From Patiria pectinifera (lineage: Eukaryota; Echinodermata; Asteroidea; Valvatida; Asterinidae), in assembly GCA_029964075.1 (NCBI GenBank), contig CM057147.1, positions 11,243,513 through 11,307,512 on the forward strand: 64,000 nucleotides of DNA, given 5' to 3'. The position numbers were made by a program, and so were the translations under genes. The notes below the pieces were generated by a model. It did no database searches. It was not told the DNA's origin and saw only the letters and a list, made by a program, of their open reading frames with translations. This document shows positions 11,155 to 23,301 of the stretch, one piece after another (the stretch's first letter is position 1; every line of letters begins with the position of its first letter).

Positions 11155-11923
11155 GTATAATTCAACAGTTCTTGCTGGGTGTTGAATCATTCAGCTGGCT
11201 TGAATCCTAAAAGTGGTTGCCATGGACCTTATTCATGAGGAAGCCATTTTGGTCATGTTCCCTGCTTGTATTTTATAAGTTGTGAACTGTTGAATGGGGT
11301 GGTGCCAGACTAGTTATGCATTCTAGCCTCACTTCCATTTATTTTGAAATGTGGCTTTAAACATTAGGGTATGTTTAATCACAAAATTTAATTTGTAATT
11401 TACTTTATGTCATTGCTTTCATGTCTCTTCGCAAGTTCCAAAATGAAATTTTTACCTCGCTTTCAGTTTAATATGGCCGACTCGTGAATACAGCCCATAG
11501 CAATTTGGAGCCAGATGGGAATTTACACATTTTTTTTACCCAAAGGGTTTTTGGGTTTTCTTAGTCATCCTAAATTCAAGTTATTTATGCTTTATGGTGT
11601 ATTTTTTAGATTGCATTAACTTAATGCATATAGTTTCTTTGAGTCCACCTTATCATATTTTGTTTTCAATGACGTATAATTATTGTGTTGTGTGCAATAC
11701 CCTATCTTCCTGTATCATATTATGATTTCATTGGATTTACTATTCGGTAATGTATACAGGGCCCCAATGGAAACAGTTTTTACTTGGTAGTACACTCCTT
11801 GGGTAACTATTGCAGTAAATGAAGTAATAAATATGTGACTTGTGCTGTCAGTCATTATGCTTTTGTAGACACATGACTACGATATTACGCACTTTAATTT
11901 CATTACATTTTTGTTCTATCTAG
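11155..11923. other. Intron 8, nothing recognised
   Basis: AT-rich unique-looking sequence with no clear repeat ends or family motifs. Confidence 0.5.
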
Positions 11924-12030
11924 GAGTGCCTAATATTCTGAGTGTTCAAGCAGTCAACAGTGTTGGATTAAGGAGAACTGTCTATGCCACCAGCTTGACC
12001 GTAGATAATACTCCACCTACTGTTGGACAG
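11924..12030 (+). CDS. Exon 9: module 4, second half
   Basis: The acceptor is TCTATCTAG and the donor GTATGG; phase 1 in, 0 out. It encodes VPNILSVQAVNSVGLRRTVY and TSLTVDNTPPTVGQ, the N..G and TPP signature. Confidence 0.86.
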
Positions 12031-13154
12031 GTATGGATTTTTCAACTCTTGCTTATGACAATCAAAACACAGCATAATACAGGATCTCACAGTTAACATT
12101 AAGATGTCTAAAATTGAACGTTCTCACACTAAACTTCAAGTAGACCACCATTAAATGCTCTAACAGTCTCCTTGTTTATAAGGAACAAGTGCTCAGTCTC
12201 AAGAAATATATATATCAGCTTCTGTGGAGGACTTAGTAGTGTGGGAGATAATTAAGTTGAATTGAACACAAGAAAAGTGCATCAATTTTTTGTTTGATGT
12301 GATGTATGAAAAATAAAGGGTGGGGTGCCATTGGATCTGCAAAAAGAATGCCAATCACATCCCACTTCTGTCAACATGACCTCATAAAGGAGTTCTTCCC
12401 AACTAAAAAGGAATTGAATAAAGAAGAGCACCAGAGGCTCTCTTAAGTATAAACAATATAATAATAATAAGTTGATACTGCCAGGAATAAACATTTTCCA
12501 TTGCCTTGAATATTTCATGTTTTCTCCATTTAGAAACCCCCCTGTAATCAATACCAATTTACATAGCAAATATGAATGGATTAGTCCTACTCCACAAGAA
12601 AAGGGTATAATGTCACACAAAAAATGGAAATTGAGTTATATACGTGTACATGGTTGGAAAGCCCACAACATAAGCTTTCATTTGGTATATAATAGAGCTC
12701 CATAGCCCCTCCCATTGTAGAGATATGACGTATTTGCATATTAATTACTTCAACTCGAATTAGTTCGAATTACACAACTGAGAAAACAGGCTTTGAAGTA
12801 GCTGGCTCTGTTGTAGATTTGGGCACGATGCACTCAGAATTGTCATTTTTCACCACTTTATTCATCAACATCAACACTTTTGTGAATGAACTCTGAAACT
12901 TCAGGTATTGAATACGCATTCGTGACAAAAAATGAAAATCACATTTTGACGAAACTTTCACCCTCTCAATGTTGAGCAGGCCATTACATGATAATGCACA
13001 GCATGACTTGATACCCTTTCTTGTGGTGGAGCAGGTCACATATTGCAGTCAATCCGTATGAAATGTTGGAAGTACCATCTCACCAGATGACTTGTTGTTA
13101 AACGCTGATCATCCAACTAATGGCTGTCTTTTCCTGTCTGCCATTACCATTCAG
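12031..13154. other. Intron 9, nothing firm
   Basis: AT-rich; an ATAATAATAA stretch near 12455 hints at an old element tail. No paired ends found. Confidence 0.4.
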
Positions 13155-13335
13155 GTTCAGTGTCCTGCCTTCATCCATGCCGATAGCGCCCTCTTGTGTA
13201 GTTGGACTGGTTTCTTGGATGCTGAGTCTGGCATTGATCATGTGGTGTTTCTGGTTGGGACGGCCCAGGGACAAAAAGACGTGTTCCAGTCGGATGATCT
13301 GCCTGGCTACCTTACTCACTACAGTGTTACAGCAA
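13155..13335 (+). CDS. Exon 10: module 5, first half
   Basis: The acceptor is TACCATTCAG and the donor GTAAGC; phase 0 in, 1 out. It encodes CSWTGFLDAESGIDHVVFLV then GTAQGQKDVFQSDDLPG, a clear copy of the W.GF.D.ESGI...GT..G core. Confidence 0.88.
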
Positions 13336-13465
13336 GTAAGCAACAGACATTTGAAACCAAACATTTGAATGAGAACTTTCTACGAGTATCTCCAAGAAAG
13401 TGATGTCATTAATCACAGTTTTTCCAAATCACAGGGTGTATCAAAAAAAGGAAAGGCAGCTGTAA

Positions 13466-14127
13466 ATCGTCACCGACACCACGAAGTAACACTCTACCGT
13501 GATAAATCCATATTTTTATTTGATTTTCATTTTTTTTGATTTTCAAACATTATTCATCAAGGCCTACCATTGCACGAAGTTTCAAAGCTTCAAGAGCTTT
13601 ACTTTAATAATTACGCTGAGTATCCATGGCAACTTTTGCGCAAAAGTGACAATTTTCGTTTTCACGAAGTAACACTCAAGTTCCATTTACCATTGCAATG
13701 CATGGCGCGCACTCTGCTCATAAGTGAGCAAAACCGTTTTCACGAAGTAACACTCTTCTTGTAATAAGCTGTATGAGCGCGCGCGCGCTGACCTGAAATT
13801 GCACTTTCCTCGTGTTGTATACATTGAAGAGTGTTACTTCGTGAAAACGAAAATTTACAGTTTCGCAGCTTTTTCGGTTTCACGAACTAACACTCATCTT
13901 TTTTCTCTTATTTCTCATTTATTTAATACACAAACGGGTGAAAAACAGCAGATTTAATAAATTCAGTTCATCAAGTGTCCACAACGAGAAACCCAACTGA
14001 AAATACTCTGTCGTTTTGACGCAAAGTGTTGTTTTAGATGGCGTTCAACTTTAGTTGCCGTTTTCTCCGATTGCTAGTTTTTACTGGTATGTAGATGGAT
14101 GTTACTTCGTGGTGTTGCTGACGAAAT
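13466..14127. mobile_element. Inverted-repeat element with iterated CACGAAGTAACACTC motif
   Basis: The ends TCGTCACCGACACCACGAAG (13467) and CTTCGTGGTGTTGCTGACGA (about 14106) are inverted repeats. The interior repeats CACGAAGTAACACTC near 13663 and 13740 and its complement near 13829, with diverged forms near 13576 and 13880. It resembles the element at 24431 in layout and in the shared ACCACGAA end motif. Confidence 0.75.
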
Positions 14128-14383
14128 GTAATAATATTTTGAAACAACAACAATGTGTCCTCATTCCAGTGCCATGTTGATTGTGCGTCTGTGGCCATGG
14201 ATGACTAGGCATTGGTTGTTATTCTGTCAAGGGTCAAAACCTGCACTGGGCCAAGTTAACGCGCCTGTATAGAATACAAACGTAGATATGCAAAAAGCCT
14301 TACAAGTGCAGTACATGATTTCGGGTTTTACATAGATTTTTGCACAAACATAGGTGCGCCCAGCAGGCATCACTTTTTATCTT

Positions 14384-14730
14384 CAAGCAAACTTGAATCC
14401 TCGATCCTCATTGGTCGTTCCATGGCAACAACAGTGTGATATGAGGCTGTATTGCACGGACCATATCACACCCTGCGTATTGCGCTATTCCAAGATGCAA
14501 GCGACATTCCAGCTGCATGCGAAAAACTGCTGAATGTCCGTGTAAAGTGTGCTCGTTCCAACTTTACTGTGCATCAAGTTTGTTTGAAGATAAATTCGTT
14601 ATCACGCTCGCGCTCGTGGGACATGGAAAATGTAGTGCGTCTGTGTGCCACATACCATGAGGCCGAATATATGGGACACAGACGCACTACATTATTCCGT
14701 GTTCCACTCGCGCTCGCGGGATAACTAATA
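14384..14730 (+). mobile_element. Double-hairpin repeat, family C, copy 1
   Basis: It opens with ATCTTCAAGCAAACTTGAAT, repeated inverted as ATCAAGTTTGTTTGAAGATA about 180 bp later. Then comes a second hairpin built on TAGTGCGTCTGTGTGCC and its complement. Other copies are at 49355-49705 (reversed) and 59758-60115. Confidence 0.75.
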
Positions 14731-14734
14731 GTAT

Positions 14735-15325
14735 ACCGAGCCAGCACTCTAATAATTTAATATAGCTCTATGGTTCTCACTGGCTGTATAGTTATTGTTG
14801 ATTCTTGGTTGCATTCCCCATGCTCTTCAATAAATTCAAATTTTGTTCTCTCTCAATTTTAATATGTATTTTTTTTATTCCAACCAAACACCTTTTTCTG
14901 TGCTTTTTTTGAGGTCGGCATCCCTTAAAAAAGGGTTTTTGATATGGGTACAAACAGATCCACTTTACAAGCAGACCGGCTCCTGATCCGTACATTAGCA
15001 ATACTGAATGTGGAGCGGGAACCAGCCTACCCCGCCAGATGGAATTATTGTCTGGCGTGGCAGCAAATAACTCAAAATTGTAGAGTTATAACTCAATGAC
15101 TAAACATTAGCCAATTTTTTTCTTTGGTTGATGTCTCATTCAAAAGTGACTAACTTTTGCATTGCGAGAAAAATAGCACTTTAGAAAAGGAATCAATTCT
15201 TGGGATGAAAATAGCACGCGGGACACGACTTCAATTATAAGCCATCCCCAAATTGTTAAATGGCATTCATGGTAATGTCTTAAGTGAATGAGCGGACAGT
15301 AATTGGATAACTTTATACTTGACAG
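14735..15325. other. Intron 10 tail, nothing recognised
   Basis: AT-rich sequence upstream of exon 11 with no clear repeat structure. Confidence 0.4.
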
Positions 15326-16030
15326 ATCTGAATCTGATTCACAACCAAGTCTACTATGTCACTGTGGAGGCCTTCAATGCTGTCAACCAAAGCACAATGG
15401 CATTCTCTAGTCCTATTGAGATTGATGATACACCTCCAACATACGGCCTTGTAGTGGAGCTATCGGGTGTGCATAGCTTCAATTTCAGTGATCCTGTGAA
15501 CCAACCAGAATGGGAGTGTGCAAGCGATGAGGAATGCTTGAGCTTGGATGGGGAGTGTCTGGAATCGCTTACCCAAATGCAGATCCTATGGCAGCCGTTC
15601 ACTGATGAAGATACTATGATCACCAAGTATGAGGTTGCCCTGGGCACCACACCAGGAAGGTCTCAGATCAGACCTTTCTACGAGGTGTCCAAGGACCAGA
15701 CTTCAGAGCTTATTACCAACATTGATCTGAGCAGTGTCCGTAGAGTCTACGCCACAGTGAGAGGCTACAATGAAGCCGGCCTGACTAGCACTGCAGTATC
15801 CAATGGCATCTCTGTCAGCCGGTTCAGTGCAGGACTTCAACCTCTCAGACCATTCCAGGTGAAAGATGGAGTCACTGATGTAGACTTGGAAGACTCAGAC
15901 TTCCAGACCTCGCTGCATGAGATGAGTGCATCCTGGGATTTCAGCGGGGATCCGTGTCCAATGAAGAAGTATGAATGGGCCATTTACAGAATTGATGGGC
16001 AGGAGATTCAGCCATTTACCAATGTTCTAG
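15326..16030 (+). CDS. Exon 11: modules 5 (end), 6 and 7 (start) fused in one exon
   Basis: At 705 bp this is by far the longest exon; the acceptor is CTTGACAG and the donor GTAATA; phase 1 in, 1 out. It encodes HNQVYYVTVEAFNAVNQST and SSPIEIDDTPPTYG. A Cys-rich insert follows (CASDEECLSLDGECLESL). A full module comes next (MQILWQPFTDEDTMITKYEV, ALGTTPGRSQIR, YATVRGYNEAGLTSTAVSNG). It ends with the start of another module (SASWDFSGDPCPMKKYEWAI). The introns usual at module boundaries are absent here, so either introns were lost or an intronless copy was gained. Confidence 0.92.
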
Positions 16031-16184
16031 GTAATAACACGACTTTGCCATTGAACTGAAATCACTTTTTGCTTAAAGACCATTTCAGTAAACATGTAAA
16101 CAAATATGTTATCTCTCATGCTGTTTTACCATTACTTGCTGTTTTAATATTTTATTTTTTATTTTATTTTATTTATTACTTCTG

Positions 16185-16455
16185 GTAATGAAACGAAGGA
16201 TTCCCCAAATAGCGCCCTAGGCACTGTAAGCTCGAAAGCCTGAAGAAACCTGTAGAGAGGAGACAATGAAAAGAAATTACAGTTTTAGATGTGGGAGAAA
16301 AAACTCAGACGAATGTTCTGGGGAAAACCCACGGAATCAGGCAGGGACTGAAAAGCCAATCCACATATTGGCCCAGGCGGGATTTGAACCCGGGTCACAG
16401 CTGTGGAAGGTGAGGAAAGTACTGCTACGCCAACCTGACTCTCCCTATTACGTAA
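16185..16455 (-). mobile_element. tRNA-derived SINE (family 2), minus strand
   Basis: The minus strand carries a tRNA-like head with a B box complement GGATTTGAACCCGGGT near 16380 and a GTAGCAGTACTTTCC region, then a body to about 16190. It sits in intron 11. Confidence 0.65.
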
Positions 16456-16817
16456 TTTTTTATAAAGGAATTTTATGTCAATGTGATGAAAGAATGAGGG
16501 TCTGCAATGGAACCAGGTGCCCGGGTACCCGACTGCCACATTATGGAACCAACTTTTCAAATAACTTAGTAATTTCTCAGACAATGAAAAAGAAAGGTGT
16601 CTAATGGCATTTGTGGGGAATTTTCAAAATGAAAATGAGATAGCAAAACAGCAAGGACTTCTTCTGAAACAGTTCTTGCTTAGGATGAAATATCAGGCCA
16701 CTCTAATTTTTAAAGCATTATCTTTTAGTTTTGGATGTCAGTTGTTAGCATTTATTGCCACAGGCAGCCATATAGCCATGTCTCTTTAATATACGGCCCC
16801 TCTTTACAAAGTCTTAA

Positions 16818-17062
16818 CCAGTTAACGCTGGGTTTATTTTGACAAGAACGGACCGAGGCACAGGTTTAATATTCACTCGACTGCAATGCCGGGCGGGTCG
16901 AAGCCATCACCCTGGGGCTAGAGAGTCATATTTCCGGCCTCGGTCGGAGGCTGTGGCTTGCTGACAGATATTTTCCGGCCTCGGTTGTTGCAGGTTTTTC
17001 TGTCATCCAATCTGACTTTCGGAAAACTTTTGCTTGTATACACGGCCTCCGGCGCGAACTGG
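16818..17062. mobile_element. TTAA-flanked MITE, family D, uninterrupted copy
   Basis: TTAA at 16814-16817 and 17063-17066 flank a 245-bp element with ends CCAGTT and AACTGG and inner TATTTTCCGGCCTCGG repeats. The same family at 26691-33296 is split by the DIRS element, so this copy serves as the empty-site reference. Confidence 0.75.
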
Positions 17063-17283
17063 TTAAGGCCATATTTTTTCACTCCTTCATTATCAGTATG
17101 CATTGGAATGAAAATAATTCATTTTATGTCACACGAAGTTTGAGATTTAGAAGAAAATGGATGTTCAATGGGTGGAAATATTATTGACTTCTTTGTACTT
17201 GTTTAATTAAGGCCGTAACTTCCTGGTCATAAATCTACAGTAAGTTTAATTTCTGCGTCTGCATGGATTTATTTTTGACTTAG

Positions 17284-17553
17284 AGCGAACCTCTGACACC
17301 AACACGGACATTCGAATGACCGATGGTGAGACCTACTACACCCTGGTGCGGGCTACTAACGCCCTGGACCTGGCCGTCACAGTCCGATCTGATGGAATCA
17401 CCGTCAAGCGTGATCCCTTGATACCTGGCCAGGTCTATGATGGCCTCTTAGTGGGCTATGATCTGACTTACCAGAAGGAGTCTGATAGGATATCAGCAAG
17501 CTGGAAGGGCTTTGGACAAGGGATGCCGATTAAAGAAACTATCCATCACACAG
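17284..17553 (+). CDS. Exon 12: module 7 end, module 8 start
   Basis: The acceptor is TTTGACTTAG and the donor GTAGGT; phase 1 in, 1 out. It encodes DGETYYTLVRATNALDLAV, SDGITVKRDPLIPGQVYDG and then SDRISASWKGFGQGMPIKE. Module 8 therefore begins inside this exon, as in exon 11. Confidence 0.88.
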
Positions 17554-17629
17554 GTAGGTGTTGACAGATTGAAGGTAGACAGTCTTCTGTTAGGGTTTAA
17601 ATTTTAAGCTAAAGTCAACCAGATCGGTT

Positions 17630-17882
17630 CTTGGTTCTTGGTTCTTGGTTGGTTCTTCTCCTAAATACTCCACGTGGGAGTTTATACAGGAGGCCAGAAA
17701 CACCGGGGCAAACCCCTTCTCTTAGCGATAAGTGTTTACTGGGTTCTTTTACGTGCATTTATGCAACACACAGGACCTACGGCTTAACGTCCCATCCGAA
17801 GGACGAAGCAATAATGGTTAAGTGCCTTGCTTAAGAGCACAAGTGTCCGCCGGTGGGCTCGAACCCACGTCACTAGTAGCTT
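17630..17882 (-). mobile_element. tRNA-derived SINE (family 3), minus strand
   Basis: Shares CAAACCCCTTCTCTTAGCGA and CCCATCCGAAGGACGAAGCA with copies at 40112 (plus) and 43803 (minus). The tRNA head lies at the right end with GGGCTCGAACCCACG. The tail side shows a TTCTTGGTTCTTGG short tandem repeat. Confidence 0.8.
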
Positions 17883-18179
17883 GAAAAAAAACAACCCAGA
17901 ACAGAAATAATTAAACTATACCCAGGCGCTGATCAAGAGGGGGGAGGATGGTTTAGGGGTCGAAAGTTTCAAGGCTTATTGACCTCCAAATTTAGTCGAG
18001 AAGCATTTTGTGTCGGACAAAATGGACAACAATTCTGAAATGTTTGGTATATCTGTACCTTGAATTTGTAGCTGAATGTTTGGTACAGTGATGTTCATTG
18101 TAGCAGTCTTCAACTGTAGTGATTTAGAGTTTTGACTTTTGACTTGATTTCCCTTCTCATTGCCATGAATCCCCTTCAG

Positions 18180-18452
18180 GAAATGCTGAAGTCACCAAAG
18201 ACCACATCACAGAGCAAACTGTGGATTACTACGAGGCTGCAGTTGGAACTGACCGTCGCTACCCGAAGACCAGAGACAACGTGGTGCCCTTCACTTATGT
18301 CGGACAGAACACAACAGTCACTTTCACTAACCTCAACCTCGAGGCTCGAGACTCAACATATTACGTAACAGTCAGGGGATATAGTGCTAGCCTTGCCACA
18401 GCTGAGGTGACATCAACAGGGATCAATGTTGGTATAGACAGCACAGTGCTTG
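18180..18452 (+). CDS. Exon 13: module 8, remainder
   Basis: The acceptor is CCCCTTCAG and the donor GTAGGT; phase 1 in, 1 out. It encodes YYEAAVGTDRRYPKTRDNV and STYYVTVRGYSASLATAEV, ending in TSTGINVGIDSTVL. GT.PG is diverged to GTDRRYPK, and several N-x-T sites are present. Confidence 0.88.
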
Positions 18453-18594
18453 GTAGGTTATTCTCCGTTTTGACTTTTCTTCTCTTGTGTTCAGTTAGGG
18501 ATATCTAAGCAGAGGGTAAACTTGACATCGTACATCAGACATTCACTAACCTTGTACGAACAAGTTGGTAGTGTAAGCACTTTCTTGGTTACAT

Positions 18595-18800
18595 TTGACA
18601 GAGCTCATAGTTGCTGGGTTGTATTTGTCTGAACCTTTACTTGTGTATGGGCTCCGTGTTCAAGTACTCCTTCAACGGCCAGAAAAGGAGAGTTGGGGAG
18701 ACCTAGTCTGGTTCCCAGTTTATCCACTGCGTATTTCGAATAATCCAAAGTTATTGGGGGTGGTCATTACATTGGGAGACCATAAAAAGTTAAATTCAAA
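18595..18800. repeat. Dispersed repeat, inverted relative at 6235-6370
   Basis: Words such as CCAAAGTTATTGGGGGTGG and GAGTTGGGGAGACCTAGTCT are the complement of sequence in intron 4. No ends or coding capacity recognised. Confidence 0.5.
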
Positions 18801-19324
18801 GGCCCTTTGGACAGCAATAAATTGTGGCGTTGCCATGGCTACTTTGAAATGTTCTGTCTAGCAGTGTGCTGGCCATTAAATAACTATCTCCTTAAAATAT
18901 TAGGAAACATTGTGTTGGTAGTGTTTTTGGGTAGTCACAAAGAAAGGCCTGAATCCTTTTCATGCATGGTTCAATATCAGTGAAACTCGTACTGACTACG
19001 GTCAATATCCAGACCGACTGTTTGCTGAAGAGAAAAAGCTGGTAACATTTTCAGTTTTTGTTGGAGACAAGGACTTGTCCAAAGGGACATGTTATTTAAC
19101 TCACCCGGAATGGTTTGTATATTTCTTTGTGGTTGGAAGATATTAATGTTGCATTGAAAAAGGAGAAAAAAAAGCATTTCCCAAACTTAGAACTTGCTTT
19201 CTCTACTTCACGCTTTAATTTGTTTTCAGCATCCAGTGGGTAAGCTTTTGATATTTTTTTGTGTATCTGGTAATAATACACACCAGCTTTAAATGTCTCT
19301 TTATTGCTTTTTATATCTGTTCAG

Positions 19325-19615
19325 GAAGTGAGGTGGAAGTCCCAGAGTATGTAAACTCTGTCTCTGAGGTGCAACTCATGTGGGCTAAATTTCAATCCAC
19401 CTTCCCCATCCTGCTGTACTACGTTGGTCTGGGTGAACCATCTACTTCCTCCATCCCGCCTGAAGATATGGACTGCCTGGATATGCTGTTGGGGACAACA
19501 CAGGCCCTGGCTACATTCCATGAGAGGTTGATGCATTTTGTAGGCAAAGATACCTTTGTGGAGGTCAAGGGCCTGAATCTGACGCAGGAAGGATCCTACT
19601 ATGTCACTGTTGTGG
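19325..19615 (+). CDS. Exon 14: module 9, first half and YYVTV strand
   Basis: The acceptor is ATCTGTTCAG. The donor is chosen as GTGGGT so that TCC TAC TAT GTC ACT GTT GTG G joins GA ATG AAC GAA of exon 15 to give YYVTVVGMNEGG, matching the module; phase 1 in, 1 out. It encodes VQLMWAKFQSTFPILLYYVG and NLTQEGSYYVTVV. Two further GT sites lie within 8 bp, so the exact donor is inferred from the protein match. Confidence 0.82.
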
Positions 19616-20606
19616 GTGGGTGAATACTGTAACTCTTTGTGCAGGGTAGATGGGTAGCTTGAGTGAGAACCTACGAGAGAGAGGTTGAGTAGTGAAATAT
19701 TGACTGTGCATCATAGGGCATTGTTTAACTTCTGTTTAATGAAAGCAACTTGTCTCAGAATGAAGCTGATCTCACTTGCCTCAACAATATCAACCCATTT
19801 CATAGCACATTATAACAATACTGGGCAGTTACCCAGCTTTGGCGGTTCGTAGGACGCATAGAGTTGCTGGATGTAGCGATTGATTACCATGAGAAGTTGG
19901 CCCCCTACTGCGATCTTTTTGCGCCCGAAACTACCCCGAAATCGGTGATCTTTTTGTCATACAGACCCATATGAACAGCGACCTCTATAGCCATATTGGC
20001 GTGTAGCTTTGGAGTTCTCCTTTCAGATACAACCACAGCGTTTGTACGTGTATGCAATATGTACGTGAATGAATATATGCACGTACACACGCTGTACATA
20101 TGTATACATTGTACGTAAGAGAGAGGGCCCCCTGGGAGGAACCCCCGGGGTCACAATCACTTAACAAACGTTGACAAAATCTAAGTTGGACCAAGCCTCA
20201 CCCACCCACAGAGATGGAGCGCCGTGCGACCTGTCACTTCCAAGAACAAGCTCAGACAAACATCCAAACAAACATCTGAACAGAGACTTGCGTATTATGA
20301 TATAGATATATACTTATTTCTTGGAAATGTCCCCAATGAATTGCCCATCTGTTGCCGTGACTCGTGAGGGAGTGTAGTTGGAAAAAGGATGCAGGGAGGG
20401 GGGACCTCCTATATAAGGGCCATTGACCAACGCTGACCATGAGTTGTGGTCAATTCATTAATTATACTTATACATGCGTACATATCCTCTCAAGTGGTTA
20501 TCTAAAATGAAAATCAAAGTGTATTTCTTTCGTGTAATAATATGGTTTTTTTTGTAACACAGAAAAAAAACACATATTTTTTTTGTTTATGCTCCTGTCT
20601 TTCTAG
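19616..20606. other. Intron 14, nothing recognised
   Basis: Mixed-composition sequence, with GTACGTG/CACGTAC alternations near 20045-20115. No paired ends or family motifs found. Confidence 0.4.
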
Positions 20607-20710
20607 GAATGAACGAAGGCGGACAGTGTAACTCCTCCACTAGTTACTTCTCTGTGGATATCACACCACCTATTGAGGGTAGGCTGCGTGTTGGACCTTT
20701 CTATGACATG
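20607..20710 (+). CDS. Exon 15: module 9, closing half
   Basis: The acceptor is TCTTTCTAG and the donor GTAAGT; phase 1 in, 0 out. It encodes NEGGQCNSSTSYFSVDITPP and EGRLRVGPFYDM, a clear module end. Confidence 0.87.
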
Positions 20711-20772
20711 GTAAGTCATCAGGAGATCAGTGTATTGTGTTTCTATATTTAAATGTGGCATCCTGCCATTAA

Positions 20773-21239
20773 GGTTGCAGACCAGTAAATCGGTCCGAAA
20801 TTGCCTACGCCGGCCAAATCAGGATTTGCATGCCCTTAAAATCTTCAGTATTTGAGCATACTGTGGGCCATGAACTTGAGGGTTTGTAAAAAAAATATGG
20901 GTGGAGGCCGTGTACAGGACTGTGAGCTTGCAGTTCCGTTCAATTTGGATGAAATTGGGGCCCTTAAAGCGCTGTATTTTGCAATGGAGTGTAGGCATCG
21001 TTTTTCAAAATGGCGATAGGCTTCAGGACTGTTTTCAGGGGTGATCATCTTCGGATGGAAATTTCTCAAAAAAGTCATCAGTTGACCCCCCGAAAATTAA
21101 AAAGAAAATGAAAGATGATAAGCTTTAATTTGATTTGTGTCTAGAACACCTTGTAGAGTTGTGAGTACTTTTCCCGAATTTCTGAAGTGGGAGCATTTAT
21201 CATTGGGGTCTATGGAAGTTTATTTGCTGGTCTGCAACC
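20773..21239. mobile_element. TTAA-flanked MITE, 467 bp
   Basis: TTAA lies at 20769-20772 and 21240-21243. The terminal inverted repeats are GGTTGCAGACCAG and CTGGTCTGCAACC. The interior is non-coding. Piggybac-like or Kolobok-like transposases target TTAA; which one applies cannot be told. Confidence 0.85.
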
Positions 21240-21539
21240 TTAAGGTTTGGTTGCATGCTGGACCATTCTCTTTCATGTTAGCTACACTCATGAGGGCAAT
21301 GAAAAGGCTTTTTTTTCCTCTCTTCTTTTTGGGAGGGGGGGGGGCTGGTTGGTCTTTCTCAAATCTTCCAGAAGCTATATGCCCAGTTTCAATTTAAATT
21401 TGACATAAAGTGATTTTTAAACAAGTAAAGTGTTTTTTTATGCCCAGTGTGCATGAAATTCAACTTTTAAGGTGTTCCAATCATTTATCACCACTGCTGA
21501 ACTCAAGAGTTTAGTAACCAGTGACACACTTTTTAAAGC

Positions 21540-22056
21540 TCGAGTCCATCATTTCCAGCTATCCAAAAAGTAACTGCCGTAATTATTGTTGAAAAACATA
21601 CTTGGTTGAAAGATAGTAAGGGGACTAAACTCCCTGTGAAATTATTCTTTCTGGCAAGCTGTCATTTTGAAGAAATCAAAGAAAGAAGGCCTTTTCCAAC
21701 GGTGCGTCTTAAGACGCACTGTAGGAAATTTAAATTAGTAGTTCGTTTTGTTTTGCAGTGAAGCGCGCGCAAGCATTGGCACGACGAACACGCGCACGCG
21801 GTTGCTATAATTCGTCGACATCGCGTAGCTGCAATCGGCTGAGTGAGAACGTGTCTCAGACGCTGAATTCAGGCCCAATTTAAAACATGATTCAGCAACT
21901 TTTGATTTGAAATCAAGATCCTAGAATGCTGTTTTTCTCGGAATATACAGCTGTGCTGAAACTTCATCAGGTTAGTTGTTCAATACTTTTCTTTAGATTT
22001 TGAGCACGTTTATTGCTTCAAACGAACAAAATGCACAAATTACAAATGATGGACTA
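21540..22056 (-). mobile_element. Family A MITE, reversed copy
   Basis: Ends GAGTCCATCATTT and AAATGATGGACT. It shares GCTCAAAATCTAAAG (complement) and GCGTCTTAAGACGCAC-type interior with the full copy at 57588-58129. Confidence 0.8.
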
Positions 22057-22604
22057 AAAGAAAAACAAGAAAAACAAGTGCAAGTGCACAATAAGCTCTG
22101 GCTGTCTGGCAGGAAAGTCTTGCATGAAATACATCCTTGCCTGACACGGTCTGCGTTAAGGTAGCCGGTACTAGGGTTTACACATGTAGTGTGAATGTCA
22201 AATAAGTAACTGGCTACTTATTCAACGTTGAACGTCAGACGGGGCACCGGTCTCCTTTCTGCACCAGCGAATGACCAAAATAAGCCCCCTAAGTTTCCAA
22301 AAAAATATAGTGTGCTATATACCACGTGAGATACCACGTGACTGTAACATAACTGCACATATCTCACCTACATTTACAACGTTTTCATAAATGGCTTCAC
22401 GAAGTGTTGCAATTGGTTTTTTTTGTTAAGTATTTAATTTATTTTGTTTGCATTTTTGTGAAGATTAAAATTTGGTAGGAGGTTCGTTTTTTTGGTCAAT
22501 TTTTCGGGGACCGACCAACCACAGAGTGACATGTAGAAGCTCTGGTGCCAGAGCTAAATAATAAGAACATGTATCATCAATGTCTCGTACATCATCATCA
22601 AGAA

Positions 22605-22969
22605 TTATATAACCGACATACAGATCCTTGTCATTTGATTGGTGGAACTCGCATCACGTGACATTCGTTATTGCTCCCATTCACGCCGGGCCTCAATAAG
22701 TCCCATTTGCCCATGGGAAATGGGAAATACTATTGAACAGTTAGGATCGATGCTTGTTCCATGACGCGGTATTTGTGTGCAAATGCATGCTGGTGTGCGC
22801 GTTCAGCGTTGCGCGTAGCGTGAATTGTTCCAAAGAGCCAGCGCTACAGAGTGGGGTTCAAAAATTTTCGTGAAGGGTTTGGAAGAGAGAAATACATTTT
22901 CCTCCAGTTTTTATTGAAATAAAAGTTCAAATATATCAGATGACAAGGATCTATATGTCAGTTATATAA
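22605..22969. mobile_element. MITE with 34-bp TIRs
   Basis: TTATATAACCGACATACAGA at 22605 is mirrored by CTATATGTCAGTTATATAA at about 22951. The GC-rich interior includes TGCGCGTTCAGCGTTGCGCG. Confidence 0.75.
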
Positions 22970-22974
22970 AACAA

Positions 22975-23130
22975 ATATTGAGTGGCTTTAAATAGTGAAA
23001 TGGGAGGAATATTTTCGCTCGGTAAAATCTGGACTTTTCCAGTTCACTCTGCTTCTCCTCTTGAAATGAAAAAGTCTAGATTTTACCTTGCGATAATATT
23101 CCTCCCATTCCACGCTGAGCCACTCAATAT
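22975..23130. mobile_element. Near-perfect palindrome, 156 bp
   Basis: ATATTGAGTGGCT and AGCCACTCAATAT are its ends. The arms pair through TGGGAGGAATATT and TAAAATCTGGACTTT almost to the centre. It starts about 5 bp after the preceding MITE. Confidence 0.8.
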
Positions 23131-23301
23131 AAATTTGTATATCATGTAGAAATTGGCAGCATCTTTCAGCGCCTCTTTGTTGACACATAAAACAGCAACT
23201 ACGCTTTATTCCTTGCTAATATTTCATGCAACTGACTAAAACCCACCAATCACACTCACACTGAATGACCTGTCTGTGACTTTTGAATCTTGTATTTGCA
23301 G

